Positions 1 through 6,463 of a stretch of 7,816 nucleotides of DNA are shown here, one piece after another. The notes below the pieces were generated by a model. That model was not told the origin of the DNA. It searched no databases and saw only the letters and a list, made by a program, of their open reading frames with translations. The first letter of the stretch is position 1. The number at the start of each line of letters is the position of its first letter. Source of the stretch: Verrucomicrobiota bacterium (GTDB lineage Bacteria > Verrucomicrobiota > Verrucomicrobiia > Verrucomicrobiales > Verrucomicrobiaceae); contig JAEYUU010000243.1 in assembly GCA_023429545.1 (NCBI GenBank), positions 1 to 7,816 of the forward strand. The letters run 5' to 3'. The position numbers and the translations under genes are program-made.

Positions 1-2024
1 GTCACGTACGGGTCCTCCTTCAGCATCGCCTTCTTCGCTCCGCTCAGCAGGCGCACCCACTCGTAGAGGCAACCCAGGAAGATCACGGCGACAGCAAGCA
101 GGAAGAAGCCGGTCACAAATACGTCTACCTGGAAGTTGAACTGCTGCGCGGCCCACTCCTTCATCTGCGGTTCAGTGCCACCCGCTGCGATCTTCGCGCC
201 GAAGAAATCCGCGGCGGCGATGAAACCCATCTTGGGGTCTTTGTCGAAGATCTTGATATATCCCGCCGAGAAGGTGGCGGACATGAGGAAGAGGAGCGGC
301 AAGACAGTCACGGCGAGGAAACGCGCCTTGCCCATCTTGATGAGCACGGTAGTGCCGAGGCAGAGGCCGATGACGGCGAGCAATTGATTGGCAATGCCGA
401 AGATGGGCCAGAGTGTATTGATGCCGCCCAGCGGGTCCACCACGCCCTGGTACAGGAAATAACCCCACGCCGCCACGAGCAGCGCGGATGCGAAGACATT
501 CGCTGTCAGGTTCCGCGTATTGCCCAAAGGCTTCCAGATGCCGCCAAGGAAGTCCTGCAGAATGAAACGCCCCACGCGCGTGCCCGCATCAATGGTCGTC
601 AGGATGAAGAGCGCTTCGAACATAATGGCGAAGTGATACCAGAAGGCCATCCACCCGGCGCCGAAAGCGCGTGCGAACATGTGCGCCATGCCCACCGCAA
701 AGGTCGGCGCGCCACCTGCGCGACCAAACATCGTCTTCTCACCAATATCTGAGGCCAGCGTGTTCATGCCTTCGACCGTCACGGGGAATCCCGCCGCCGT
801 GACTGCCGCCACCACCTGCTCGGGAGGCAGCGTCTTGTTCATGCCGGCATTGATGGCGAAGTATTCACCGGGCATCAGCGCACAGGCTGCAATCAGGGCC
901 ATGAGAGCCACGAGCATCTCGGTGACCATCGCGCCGTAGGCGATGCTGCGGATGCTGTCCTCCCGGTCCAGCAGCTTCGGGGTGGTGCCGGAGGAGATGA
1001 GTGCGTGGAAACAGGAGATGGCGCCGCACGCGATGGTGATGAAGACAAAGGGGAAGACCGTGCCTGCGAAGACGAGACCAGTGCCATCGACGAACTTGGT
1101 CAGCTTCGGCATGTGCAGTTGCGGAGCTACAAAGATGATGGCCACCGCCAGCACTGCCACCGTGCCGATTTTCATGAAGGTGCTCAGGTAGTCGCGTGGA
1201 GCCAGCAGCAGCCACACCGGCAGCACGGACGCGGCGAAGCCGTAAATCATGATGGCCAGGGCGTGCCACTCACCACGATTGTCAAAATAGTGGGCGATAC
1301 CCCAGTCGTGCAGGCGGCTCCCGGCCCACACACTTACCAGGAGGCCTACGATGCCGAAGACGGGCACGCTACGGACACTCGCCTTGAAGATGGTGTGAGC
1401 CACGCCCATGATCAGTGCCAGAGGGATGGTCATGGCAATCGTGAAGAGACTCCATGAGCTCTCCGCGAGCGCCTTCACCACCACGAGGCCGAGCACGGCC
1501 AGCAGGATGGTCATGATCCCGAGCACGGAGACCATGGCGACGATGCCCACCACAGGATTGATCTCCTCCTTGAGCATTTGGCCGAGCGACTTCCCGCCAC
1601 GGCGGATGGAGGCGAACATCACAATCGCATCATGCACCCCGCCGCCCAACGTCGCGCCGATGAGCAGCCAGAGCATGCCCGGAAGGTAGCCGAACTGCGC
1701 TGCGAGCACCGGACCCACGAGCGGCCCCGGCCCCGCGATGGCAGCGAAGTGATGGCCGAAAACGACCCACTTGTTCGTGGGCACATAGTCCTTGCCGTCG
1801 TTCTTCGTATGAGCGGGCGTAGCACGCTGCGCATCGAGCACCAGCACCTTGGTCACCAGCCATTTCGAATAGAAGCGGTAGGCCACAGCAAAGGTGCACA
1901 GACCCGCGACCACCAGCCATAGGGCGTTGATCGTCTCGCCTTCGTGCAGAGCTGAATACGCCACAGATCCCGCACCGAGAGCGGAGATGGCGACCCAAAG
2001 GAGGATACGGAGAAGTTTCGACAT
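1..2024 (-). CDS. cstA: Carbon starvation protein A (CstA family transporter), 3' end cut by window edge
   Basis: Polytopic inner-membrane transporter; E. coli CstA and its paralogue BtsT are linked to peptide and pyruvate uptake during nutrient limitation. Reading the minus strand from the ATG at 2024-2022 gives 674 uninterrupted codons to the window edge, close to the roughly 700 usual for the family, so only a short C-terminal tail is missing. Family hallmarks are visible: FGHHFAAIAGPGPLVGPVLA from residue 89, FCGAISCFHALISSGTTP from residue 332, FEALFILTTIDAGTRVGRF from residue 469 and WPIFGIANQLLA from residue 539. Many hydrophobic segments lie between them, and the N-terminus carries a hydrophobic stretch with no export signal cleavage pattern. 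The last visible residues (AMLKEDPYV) resemble the cytoplasmic tail of CstA proteins. The start is the first ATG before the hydrophobic N-terminus; no Shine-Dalgarno motif precedes it. It is divergent from the dipeptidase gene. Family assignment is secure; the exact substrate is not readable from sequence. Confidence 0.96.
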   Translation of the reverse strand, partial: MSKLLRILLWVAISALGAGSVAYSALHEGETINALWLVVAGLCTFAVAYRFYSKWLVTKVLVLDAQRATPAHTKNDGKDYVPTNKWVVFGHHFAAIAGPGPLVGPVLAAQFGYLPGMLWLLIGATLGGGVHDAIVMFASIRRGGKSLGQMLKEEINPVVGIVAMVSVLGIMTILLAVLGLVVVKALAESSWSLFTIAMTIPLALIMGVAHTIFKASVRSVPVFGIVGLLVSVWAGSRLHDWGIAHYFDNRGEWHALAIMIYGFAASVLPVWLLLAPRDYLSTFMKIGTVAVLAVAIIFVAPQLHMPKLTKFVDGTGLVFAGTVFPFVFITIACGAISCFHALISSGTTPKLLDREDSIRSIAYGAMVTEMLVALMALIAACALMPGEYFAINAGMNKTLPPEQVVAAVTAAGFPVTVEGMNTLASDIGEKTMFGRAGGAPTFAVGMAHMFARAFGAGWMAFWYHFAIMFEALFILTTIDAGTRVGRFILQDFLGGIWKPLGNTRNLTANVFASALLVAAWGYFLYQGVVDPLGGINTLWPIFGIANQLLAVIGLCLGTTVLIKMGKARFLAVTVLPLLFLMSATFSAGYIKIFDKDPKMGFIAAADFFGAKIAAGGTEPQMKEWAAQQFNFQVDVFVTGFFLLAVAVIFLGCLYEWVRLLSGAKKAMLKEDPYV

Positions 2025-2129
2025 GAGCGGGAAGGCTAACGGCAGGGAATGCCACTTTCAAGCGGCAAAGAATTGTAGTCCCCTCCCAGGTTGAATTGGA
2101 CATGGGATGATGGGGATTGTGCTAAGTTC
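2025..2129. promoter_or_regulatory. Divergent promoter region between cstA and the dipeptidase gene
   Basis: This 105-bp gap separates two genes transcribed away from each other, so it must hold the promoters of both unless one is read through from elsewhere. On the minus strand TACAAT (plus-strand ATTGTA at 2072-2077) resembles a -10 box for cstA and would leave a leader of roughly 40 nt; I see no good -35 hexamer at standard spacing. On the plus strand TTGAAT (2091) and TTGGAC (2096) are possible -35 elements, but no matching -10 is convincing. No clear CRP-like or other operator palindrome was recognised. The region is certain as a divergent intergenic gap; the individual boxes are guesses. 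Confidence 0.45.
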
Positions 2130-2831
2130 ATGCGCATGACCGCGTCACTGAGACTGCTTCTTCGGGTTGCGTTGATTTCCTTTTCCCTGCCAGGTGCACT
2201 TCGGGCGGACGACTCCAAGCCCGTGCCCCCGCCTGCCTCATTCAAGCCGGGCCATGAGTTCGTAGAGATCAAGGCGCTCATCCCGGACATCATCATTTCA
2301 TTGCCTTATGCGACGGAGGATAATTTTTTCAGAAAGCGATTTTATGCATCGAACACCTGCCTCCTGCGTCGCTCGGTTGCGGAGAGACTGGCCGCTGTCC
2401 AAAAGGAACTCAGTGCCCAAGGTATGGGATTGAAAATCTGGGACGGATACCGGCCGCGGTCCGTGCAGTATGAGTTTTGGAAGACGCTGCCGGATGCCAA
2501 TTATGTGGCGGACCCGGCGAAGGGCTCCCGTCACAACCGTGGTGCCGCCGTGGATCTCACGCTCATTGATCTCAAGACAGGGTTGGAGTTGCCCATGCCG
2601 ACCGGTTATGATGACTTCTCACCCAAGGCAGCCGCGGATTTCAAACTCGTGCCACCCGAAGTCGCAAAGAACCGGGCACGGCTCCAGCAATGCATGATGA
2701 AGCATGGATTTGAGATTTTCCCCAGCGAGTGGTGGCACTTTGATGCGAAGGGTTGGGAAGAATTCCCCCTCGAGAATTTTTCTCCAGAGGACTATGTGGC
2801 AGGGCGGAAAACGTCACAAAAGTCGCAGTGA
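2130..2831 (+). CDS. ddpX: D-alanyl-D-alanine dipeptidase, VanX/DdpX type (peptidase M15D), exported
   Basis: Zinc metallopeptidase that cleaves the D-Ala-D-Ala dipeptide, a role known for VanX in vancomycin resistance and for DdpX in cell-wall dipeptide salvage. From the ATG at 2130 the product is 233 residues. Residues 1-26 look like a Sec signal peptide (two Arg, hydrophobic core, cleavage after LRA|DD), implying a periplasmic enzyme. The catalytic set is intact: GYRP with Arg108 (equivalent to the VanX transition-state Arg), SRHNRGAAVD giving zinc ligands His135 and Asp142, and SEWWH giving the base Glu200 and ligand His203. Length fits the family (about 200 residues plus signal). A TTG at 2091 in the same frame would add 13 residues (MNWTWDDGDCAKF) ahead of a good signal peptide, so ATG 2130 is preferred; ATG 2136 is also possible. 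No vanH, vanA or vanRS genes are adjacent, so a resistance role is not supported; salvage or wall turnover is more likely. Confidence 0.9.
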   Translation: MRMTASLRLLLRVALISFSLPGALRADDSKPVPPPASFKPGHEFVEIKALIPDIIISLPYATEDNFFRKRFYASNTCLLRRSVAERLAAVQKELSAQGMGLKIWDGYRPRSVQYEFWKTLPDANYVADPAKGSRHNRGAAVDLTLIDLKTGLELPMPTGYDDFSPKAAADFKLVPPEVAKNRARLQQCMMKHGFEIFPSEWWHFDAKGWEEFPLENFSPEDYVAGRKTSQKSQ

Positions 2832-2850
2832 AAAATACGGGAGTACCAGC

Positions 2851-2883
2851 CATGCGATAAGCCTGAAAGCTAATAATCGCATG
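2851..2883. repeat. 8-bp perfect inverted repeat in the gap after the dipeptidase gene
   Basis: CATGCGAT (2851-2858) and ATCGCATG (2876-2883) are perfect complements separated by 17 nt. The loop holds AGC and GCT that could add a small inner stem. It begins 20 nt after the ddpX stop and lies in the AT-richest part of the 2832-2964 gap. No T-run follows on the plus strand (CTACAAAAACG follows instead), so it is not a standard intrinsic terminator. It could be a factor-dependent or weak transcription stop, a 3' stabilising hairpin, or an operator for the next gene. The rest of the 133-bp gap shows nothing else I can support. Confidence 0.35.
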
Positions 2884-2964
2884 CTACAAAAACGTGGTTG
2901 GGAAAACTAATAAAGGGCGAACCACAGGCGTCGTGTCCGCACAAGCCCCACTCCCACTGCATCC

Positions 2965-3414
2965 GTGCCCACGATCGAGCTCATTTCCATCGACTGCCCC
3001 GAAGTTCCCGTCCTCCCGCGGTATCCCAGTTTTGCCTGCCGCGCGGATGAAACCTTGATCAGTCGCCGCGGATTGTTCCAGCCTGTTTTCGACGGACTGA
3101 ATGGTGTGATGGTAAACGTAGCCAATAAGGAGTTGGAGGCCTCGCGCAACGCCTGCTACGCCGGGACGGTAATGGATTGGCCCTGCGATGATGCCCTGCT
3201 TTTCCGGTCCGACTTACGCGACGACATCATGGACCTGATGCAGCGTCTCCTCAAGGCATCTCCCCAGCGTCGCCTCGCATTCGCGACCGAGTACCAGTTC
3301 GGGGGGGAGCAGAAGGAGTGCGGGGAGATTTCCATCTCGGAGTTTTTCAATCTGCACGACCGCCACGCGTTGCGGTACAACACCCTCTGGTACGTGCGCT
3401 CCGATCGCGCTTGA
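2965..3414 (+). CDS. Hypothetical protein of 149 residues, family not recognised
   Basis: I do not recognise this protein. It begins at GTG 2965, the only usable start between the in-frame stop at 2911-2913 and the body of the protein. The product is soluble-looking: no signal peptide, no membrane segment, a mix of hydrophobic and charged stretches (MPTIELISIDCPEVPVLPRY at the start), five Cys residues scattered without a metal-binding spacing, and a probable amphipathic helix around DLRDDIMDLMQRLLKASPQ. The C-terminal third (EISISEFFNLHDRHALRYN) has a regular alternation typical of a folded domain. Codon use is GC-rich at third positions like its neighbours, which supports a real gene. A run of seven G at 3301-3307 lies in its 3' third. 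The gene sits 75 bp ahead of the glycosyltransferase on the same strand and might be cotranscribed with it, but no functional link can be read. No Shine-Dalgarno motif precedes the GTG, so the start is tentative. Confidence 0.7.
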   Translation: MPTIELISIDCPEVPVLPRYPSFACRADETLISRRGLFQPVFDGLNGVMVNVANKELEASRNACYAGTVMDWPCDDALLFRSDLRDDIMDLMQRLLKASPQRRLAFATEYQFGGEQKECGEISISEFFNLHDRHALRYNTLWYVRSDRA

Positions 3415-3431
3415 TACCAGTCTGGCAGGCG

Positions 3432-3479
3432 GCCGCAGAAAGCGGCATGGCCCGGTTGCATTGCAGCCATTTACTGCAA
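3432..3479. repeat. Two short hairpins in the leader of the glycosyltransferase gene
   Basis: GCCGC (3432-3436) pairs with GCGGC (3442-3446) around the loop AGAAA. TTGCAG (3461-3466) pairs with CTGCAA (3474-3479) around the 7-nt loop CCATTTA. Both lie in the 75-nt gap between the hypothetical gene and the glycosyltransferase, and the second ends 10 nt before the ATG at 3490, where a ribosome would bind. Neither is followed by a T-run, so terminator function is unlikely. They may be chance structures in GC-rich DNA or may affect translation of the downstream gene. Confidence 0.25.
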
Positions 3480-3489
3480 GCTGTCGGGT

Positions 3490-4587
3490 ATGCCCATCAC
3501 CGTCCTCATCCCGGCACTGAAGCCGTCTGGACAGCTTCTTTCGGTCATCTCCGCACTCTCCGTGGATGCCCGGGTGAACCGCATCATCCTGGTCAATGAC
3601 GGCAGCCCGGCAACGTGTGATGCCGTTTTCGAGGTGGCGGTGAAGGATCCCAAGGTAGTGGTGCTGCGCCACGCGCTCAATCTGGGCAAAGGGGCCGCGC
3701 TGCGCACGGGGATGAACCACTTCCTGTGCACGGACACCAGTAACAGCGTCCTGGTCACCGCCGATGCAGACGGGCAGCACCTGCCGGCAGACATCCTGAC
3801 GGTGGGCGAGCGCGCCATGCACACGCCGGGAGAGCTGGTCATGGGCGCACGCGGCTTCTCAGGGAATGTGCCGCTGCGCAGCCGCTTCGGGAACAATCTC
3901 ACCCGGACGGTGTACCGGACCATCATGGGACCGTCGCTGACGGACACGCAGACGGGCCTGAGGGCCATTCCACGTCCGCTGATGGAATCCCTGCTGCACG
4001 TGCGCATCAATGGCTACGACTTCGAAATGCAGATGCTGGTGATGGCAGCGCGCGAGCGGATGATCATCACGCAGGTACCGATTCAGACGGTGTACATCGA
4101 GAACAACCGTGACTCGCACTTCAATCCGCTGCTGGATTCCATCCGCATCTATTATGTCTTTGTGCGCCACCTGTCCGTGGCGCTGCTCTCGCTGCTCGGG
4201 GATTTTGTGGTCTTCGCATGGATGCTGGCTGCGGGGACAGGCCTTGGGTTTGCGATGCTCTTGGGGCGAATGGCAGTGCTGGGAGCGCATCTCATCGCCG
4301 GACGTATCCTGGGACTGCATCCAGAACCCGCATGGCGCAGCCGCATGGCGCGGCAGGCCTTGCTCATGGCCGGGCTCGGCGCGGTGGCCTATCTTTCCAT
4401 CAGCATTCTGGTGACTCGATATGGATGGAATGCCCTCGCCTCCAAGCTGCTCGTGGAAGTCACGCTGCTGGCTGGCACCGTGGCGCTGCAAAGATCTAGC
4501 ACCTCGTCAGGCTCGGCCAATCCTTCTTCCTTAGCCAATGCCAAGGTGAGCAATGATGCCGCCTCCTTGGGAGCTGGTGCCCCCTAG
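3490..4587 (+). CDS. Family 2 glycosyltransferase fused to a GtrA-like membrane domain
   Basis: This 365-residue protein matches the layout of bifunctional GT2/GtrA proteins, which move a sugar from a nucleotide donor to a polyprenyl-phosphate carrier and may help flip or use the product for decorating surface polymers. Residues 1-215 form the GT-A fold catalytic domain of the dolichol-phosphate mannose synthase/GtrB type: MPITVLIPA first strand, NDGS at 36-39 for nucleotide binding, ADADGQH with the DxD metal site at Asp92/Asp94, and DTQTGLR from Asp152. From His227 the sequence turns hydrophobic (LSVALLSLLGDFVVFAWMLA) with about four membrane segments to residue 335, resembling GtrA. The last 30 residues are a Ser/Ala-rich, probably disordered tail. 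ATG 3490 directly precedes the first strand, so the start is well placed. The acceptor and sugar cannot be read from sequence. No other polysaccharide genes flank it, so it is an orphan here. Domain calls are strong; the physiological role is inferred. Confidence 0.9.
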   Translation: MPITVLIPALKPSGQLLSVISALSVDARVNRIILVNDGSPATCDAVFEVAVKDPKVVVLRHALNLGKGAALRTGMNHFLCTDTSNSVLVTADADGQHLPADILTVGERAMHTPGELVMGARGFSGNVPLRSRFGNNLTRTVYRTIMGPSLTDTQTGLRAIPRPLMESLLHVRINGYDFEMQMLVMAARERMIITQVPIQTVYIENNRDSHFNPLLDSIRIYYVFVRHLSVALLSLLGDFVVFAWMLAAGTGLGFAMLLGRMAVLGAHLIAGRILGLHPEPAWRSRMARQALLMAGLGAVAYLSISILVTRYGWNALASKLLVEVTLLAGTVALQRSSTSSGSANPSSLANAKVSNDAASLGAGAP

Positions 4588-4837
4588 CCGGGTTGCCACG
4601 CCTCCCCCTCATTCCGCCCCTTCCGACAGAAACATCAGACTCAGGCTGGATGCTCCAAGGTTCCGCTGGCAGTCCCCGAAAAGGGCAATTTGCCGTTTTT
4701 GCGATTCGCAGGATCTGCCAAGACATCCCAGGCTGCCCTGCGCAGCGAACCCGCATTGGTGTGGGGCGCCCCGGCATGCCCGCACGAAGGATCCTTGTTG
4801 GAAAGCGCGCCATTTGCCGTATCCTATCGACCCCCAG
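4588..4837. other. 250-bp non-coding gap before rsgA with several palindromes
   Basis: No convincing gene lies here. An open frame continuous with rsgA runs through it from 4553, but its translation (Pro/Arg-rich, scattered Cys) does not look like protein. Visible structure: GGCAATTTGCC (4684-4694), an 11-nt palindrome; GGGGCGCCCC (4763-4772) directly followed by GGCATGCC (4773-4780), two abutting perfect palindromes; and the 9-mer ATTTGCCGT twice (4688-4696 and 4812-4820). GTGGGGC (4761-4767) can also pair with GCCCGCAC (4778-4785) with one bulge, a possible stem ending the glycosyltransferase transcript, though no T-run follows. The gap probably separates two transcription units. Confidence 0.4.
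4798..4825 (+). promoter_or_regulatory. Possible sigma70-type promoter for rsgA
   Basis: TTGGAA (4798-4803) and TATCCT (4820-4825) sit 16 bp apart, each matching four of six positions of the TTGACA/TATAAT consensus. Transcription would begin near 4832, only about six nt before the rsgA ATG at 4838, giving a nearly leaderless mRNA. That agrees with the missing Shine-Dalgarno motif at this start. One copy of the 9-mer ATTTGCCGT overlaps the spacer. The matches are modest, and chance occurrence is quite possible. Confidence 0.3.
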
Positions 4838-5944
4838 ATGACCCTCGCTGACCTCGGCTGGAACGATGCTTTTGCCCAAGAGTTTGCCCCATTCCGCAAG
4901 AATGGATGGGTTCCCGCGCGCTTGATCCGTGACAACAAGATCACCTATGGCGCCCTCATGGAAGACGGCGAAGGTGGCTTTGACGATGTGGAGGTGGTGA
5001 TGAGCGGCAAGGTGTATCACGAGGCCGAATCCGACGCCGCGCTGCCCGCTGTGGGTGACTGGGTGGCGCTGGATGTTGGCGGCGAGGGCGAGGACACTGT
5101 GATCCGCGCCCGGCTCACCCGCCAGACGTGCCTTTCCCGGAAGTGCCCGGGGAACAGTGCCGAGGAGCAGGTCATCGTGGCCAATGTGTCCACCGTGGTG
5201 GTGGTCACGGATGCGGGACCGGATTTCAATCTGCGCCGCATGGAGCGCTACCTCGCCGTGATTGCCCGCAGCGGGGCGAAACCGGTGGTGCTGGTGAACA
5301 AGGCAGACCTCTACACCAAGGAGGAGAACGAGGCCGCTGCTGCCGCCATCCGGGAATTGTCCCCCGATGTGGAGGTGCATGTCACCACCATGAAGAAGCA
5401 CCGCCCGCTGAAGGCCTACTTCAAAATGGGTGAGACGATAGCGCTCATTGGCTCCAGCGGCGTGGGCAAGTCCGCTCTGGTGAATGCCATCTTCGGTGAT
5501 GAGTACCAGTGGACCGGCGAGGTCAATGAGACCACGGGCAAGGGCCGCCACACCACGACCGCGCGCGAGCTCATGGTGCTGCGCAAGGGTGGCATTCTGG
5601 TGGACAATCCGGGGATCAAGGAGATCCAGATGTGGACGGATGAGACCACCATGCGCGACCGCTTTTTGGATGTGGATGATCTCGCCACCCAATGCAAATT
5701 CCTGGACTGCAAGCACGGTAAGGACTCCGGTTGCGCCATCCGTGCGGCGGTGGCGGCAGGCACGCTGGATGCCGGACGTTATGAAGCCTACATGAAGCTC
5801 GACAGCGAGATCGCCAAGCTCCGGGCCCAGCGCAAGAAGCGCCAGATGACCATCGAGCGACGCGCCAAGCGCGACCACAAGATCAAGGCACGCAATCCCG
5901 TGGACCGCCGCGAACTGGAGCGTGACTTGAAACCGCGTGCCTGA
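4838..5944 (+). CDS. rsgA: Ribosome small-subunit-dependent GTPase RsgA
   Basis: RsgA (YjeQ/YloQ) binds the 30S subunit late in maturation and uses GTP hydrolysis to leave or to release the factor RbfA. The 368-residue product shows the circularly permuted G-motif order that defines the family: an N-terminal OB-like domain (about residues 30-105), then G4 NKAD at 154-157, G1 GSSGVGKS at 205-212, G2 Thr residues at 239-241, and G3 DNPG at 256-259. A C-terminal zinc site follows with Cys286, Cys291, His293 and Cys299. G3 reads DNPG, where E. coli has DSPG and many others DTPG. The final 45 residues are rich in Arg and Lys (AQRKKRQMTIERRAKRDHK) and may contact rRNA. ATG 4838 is chosen because family similarity begins at MTLADLGWNDAF; the frame is open 95 codons further upstream, but that part lacks protein character. 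The gene is co-directional with the FKBP genes (94-bp gap). Confidence 0.96.
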   Translation: MTLADLGWNDAFAQEFAPFRKNGWVPARLIRDNKITYGALMEDGEGGFDDVEVVMSGKVYHEAESDAALPAVGDWVALDVGGEGEDTVIRARLTRQTCLSRKCPGNSAEEQVIVANVSTVVVVTDAGPDFNLRRMERYLAVIARSGAKPVVLVNKADLYTKEENEAAAAAIRELSPDVEVHVTTMKKHRPLKAYFKMGETIALIGSSGVGKSALVNAIFGDEYQWTGEVNETTGKGRHTTTARELMVLRKGGILVDNPGIKEIQMWTDETTMRDRFLDVDDLATQCKFLDCKHGKDSGCAIRAAVAAGTLDAGRYEAYMKLDSEIAKLRAQRKKRQMTIERRAKRDHKIKARNPVDRRELERDLKPRA

Positions 5945-6038
5945 AATCCCGCCGCTCTCATCCCGCCCTTGCCGAACAGGCGGTCCTCTGTACGCTCCGC
6001 CCTCTTTTCAGTCATCAATCATTCCAACGCATCACTCC

Positions 6039-6434
6039 ATGTCCGACATCGCACTCGCCAAAGGTGAAAAATTCCTCGCAGACAACGCCACCAAGGAAGG
6101 CGTGGCCACCACCGCCAGCGGTCTCCAGTACAAGGTGATCACTCCCGGTGCGGGCAAGTCCCCCAAGGCTACGGACACGGTGCTGGTGCACTACCGCGGC
6201 ACGCTCATCAACGGCACCGAGTTCGACAGTTCCTACGCACGTCGCGAGCCCATCGAATTCCCTCTCAATCGCGTGATTGCCGGCTGGACGGAAGGTGTGC
6301 AGCTCATGCAGGAAGGCGCGAAATACCAGTTCTTCATTCCCTCGAAGCTCGCCTACGGCAGCCGTGGCGCAGGTCGTGACATCGGGCCGAACGAGGCGCT
6401 CATCTTCGAAGTGGAACTGCTGAAGGTGCGTTAA
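6039..6434 (+). CDS. FKBP-type peptidyl-prolyl cis-trans isomerase, cytoplasmic
   Basis: Isomerase that catalyses cis-trans isomerisation of X-Pro bonds during protein folding. The 131-residue product has no signal peptide. Residues 1-24 (ALAKGEKFLADNATKEGVAT) match the linker helix that joins the N-terminal dimerisation domain to the FKBP domain in FklB, FkpA and Mip, but the dimerisation domain itself is absent. The FKBP domain spans residues 25-131 and keeps the active-site pocket, numbered against human FKBP12: Tyr52 (Y26), Phe62 (F36), Asp63 (D37), Phe74 (F46), Val79-Ile80 (V55-I56), Trp83 (W59), Tyr106 (Y82) and Phe123 (F99). ATG 6039 is preferred over a GTG at 5937, which overlaps the rsgA stop and would add a Pro-rich, non-homologous leader. 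It lies 94 bp after rsgA; a CCGCC/GGCGG pairing in that gap is weak. The next gene is its close paralogue. Confidence 0.94.
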   Translation: MSDIALAKGEKFLADNATKEGVATTASGLQYKVITPGAGKSPKATDTVLVHYRGTLINGTEFDSSYARREPIEFPLNRVIAGWTEGVQLMQEGAKYQFFIPSKLAYGSRGAGRDIGPNEALIFEVELLKVR

Positions 6435-6463
6435 GGATCGACGCCCAGGGCAATCTGCCAGAC

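Noticed and set aside
136..1922. Several plus-strand open frames of 80-150 codons
   Set aside because: All lie opposite cstA, whose frame is continuous and carries family motifs throughout.
2091..2129. TTG start for the dipeptidase 13 codons upstream
   Set aside because: It would place an acidic, Trp-containing stretch before a well-formed signal peptide; ATG 2130 is the better start.
2130..2831. Vancomycin-resistance cluster
   Set aside because: Only a VanX-like enzyme is present; no ligase, dehydrogenase or two-component regulator is adjacent, and VanX homologues are widespread in non-resistant bacteria.
3214..4491. Minus-strand open frames opposite the hypothetical gene and the glycosyltransferase (3214-3822, 3471-4010, 3859-4491)
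   Set aside because: They are shadows of plus-strand genes with strong motifs (NDGS, DADGQH, DTQTGLR) and show His/Arg/Gln-rich, non-protein-like translations.
4553..4837. 95-residue N-terminal extension of RsgA from ATG 4553
   Set aside because: The added sequence is Pro/Arg-rich without homology to RsgA, overlaps the glycosyltransferase end, and the family N-terminus begins at ATG 4838.
4496..5878. Long open frame (460 codons) on the minus strand opposite rsgA
   Set aside because: It lies antisense to the clear RsgA motifs; its translation is His/Leu/Gly-rich with no recognisable domain, as expected for the complement of a GC-rich gene.
5937..6038. GTG start for the first FKBP overlapping the rsgA stop
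   Set aside because: The 34 extra residues are Pro/Ser-rich with no FKBP similarity; similarity to FklB/FkpA linkers begins just after ATG 6039.
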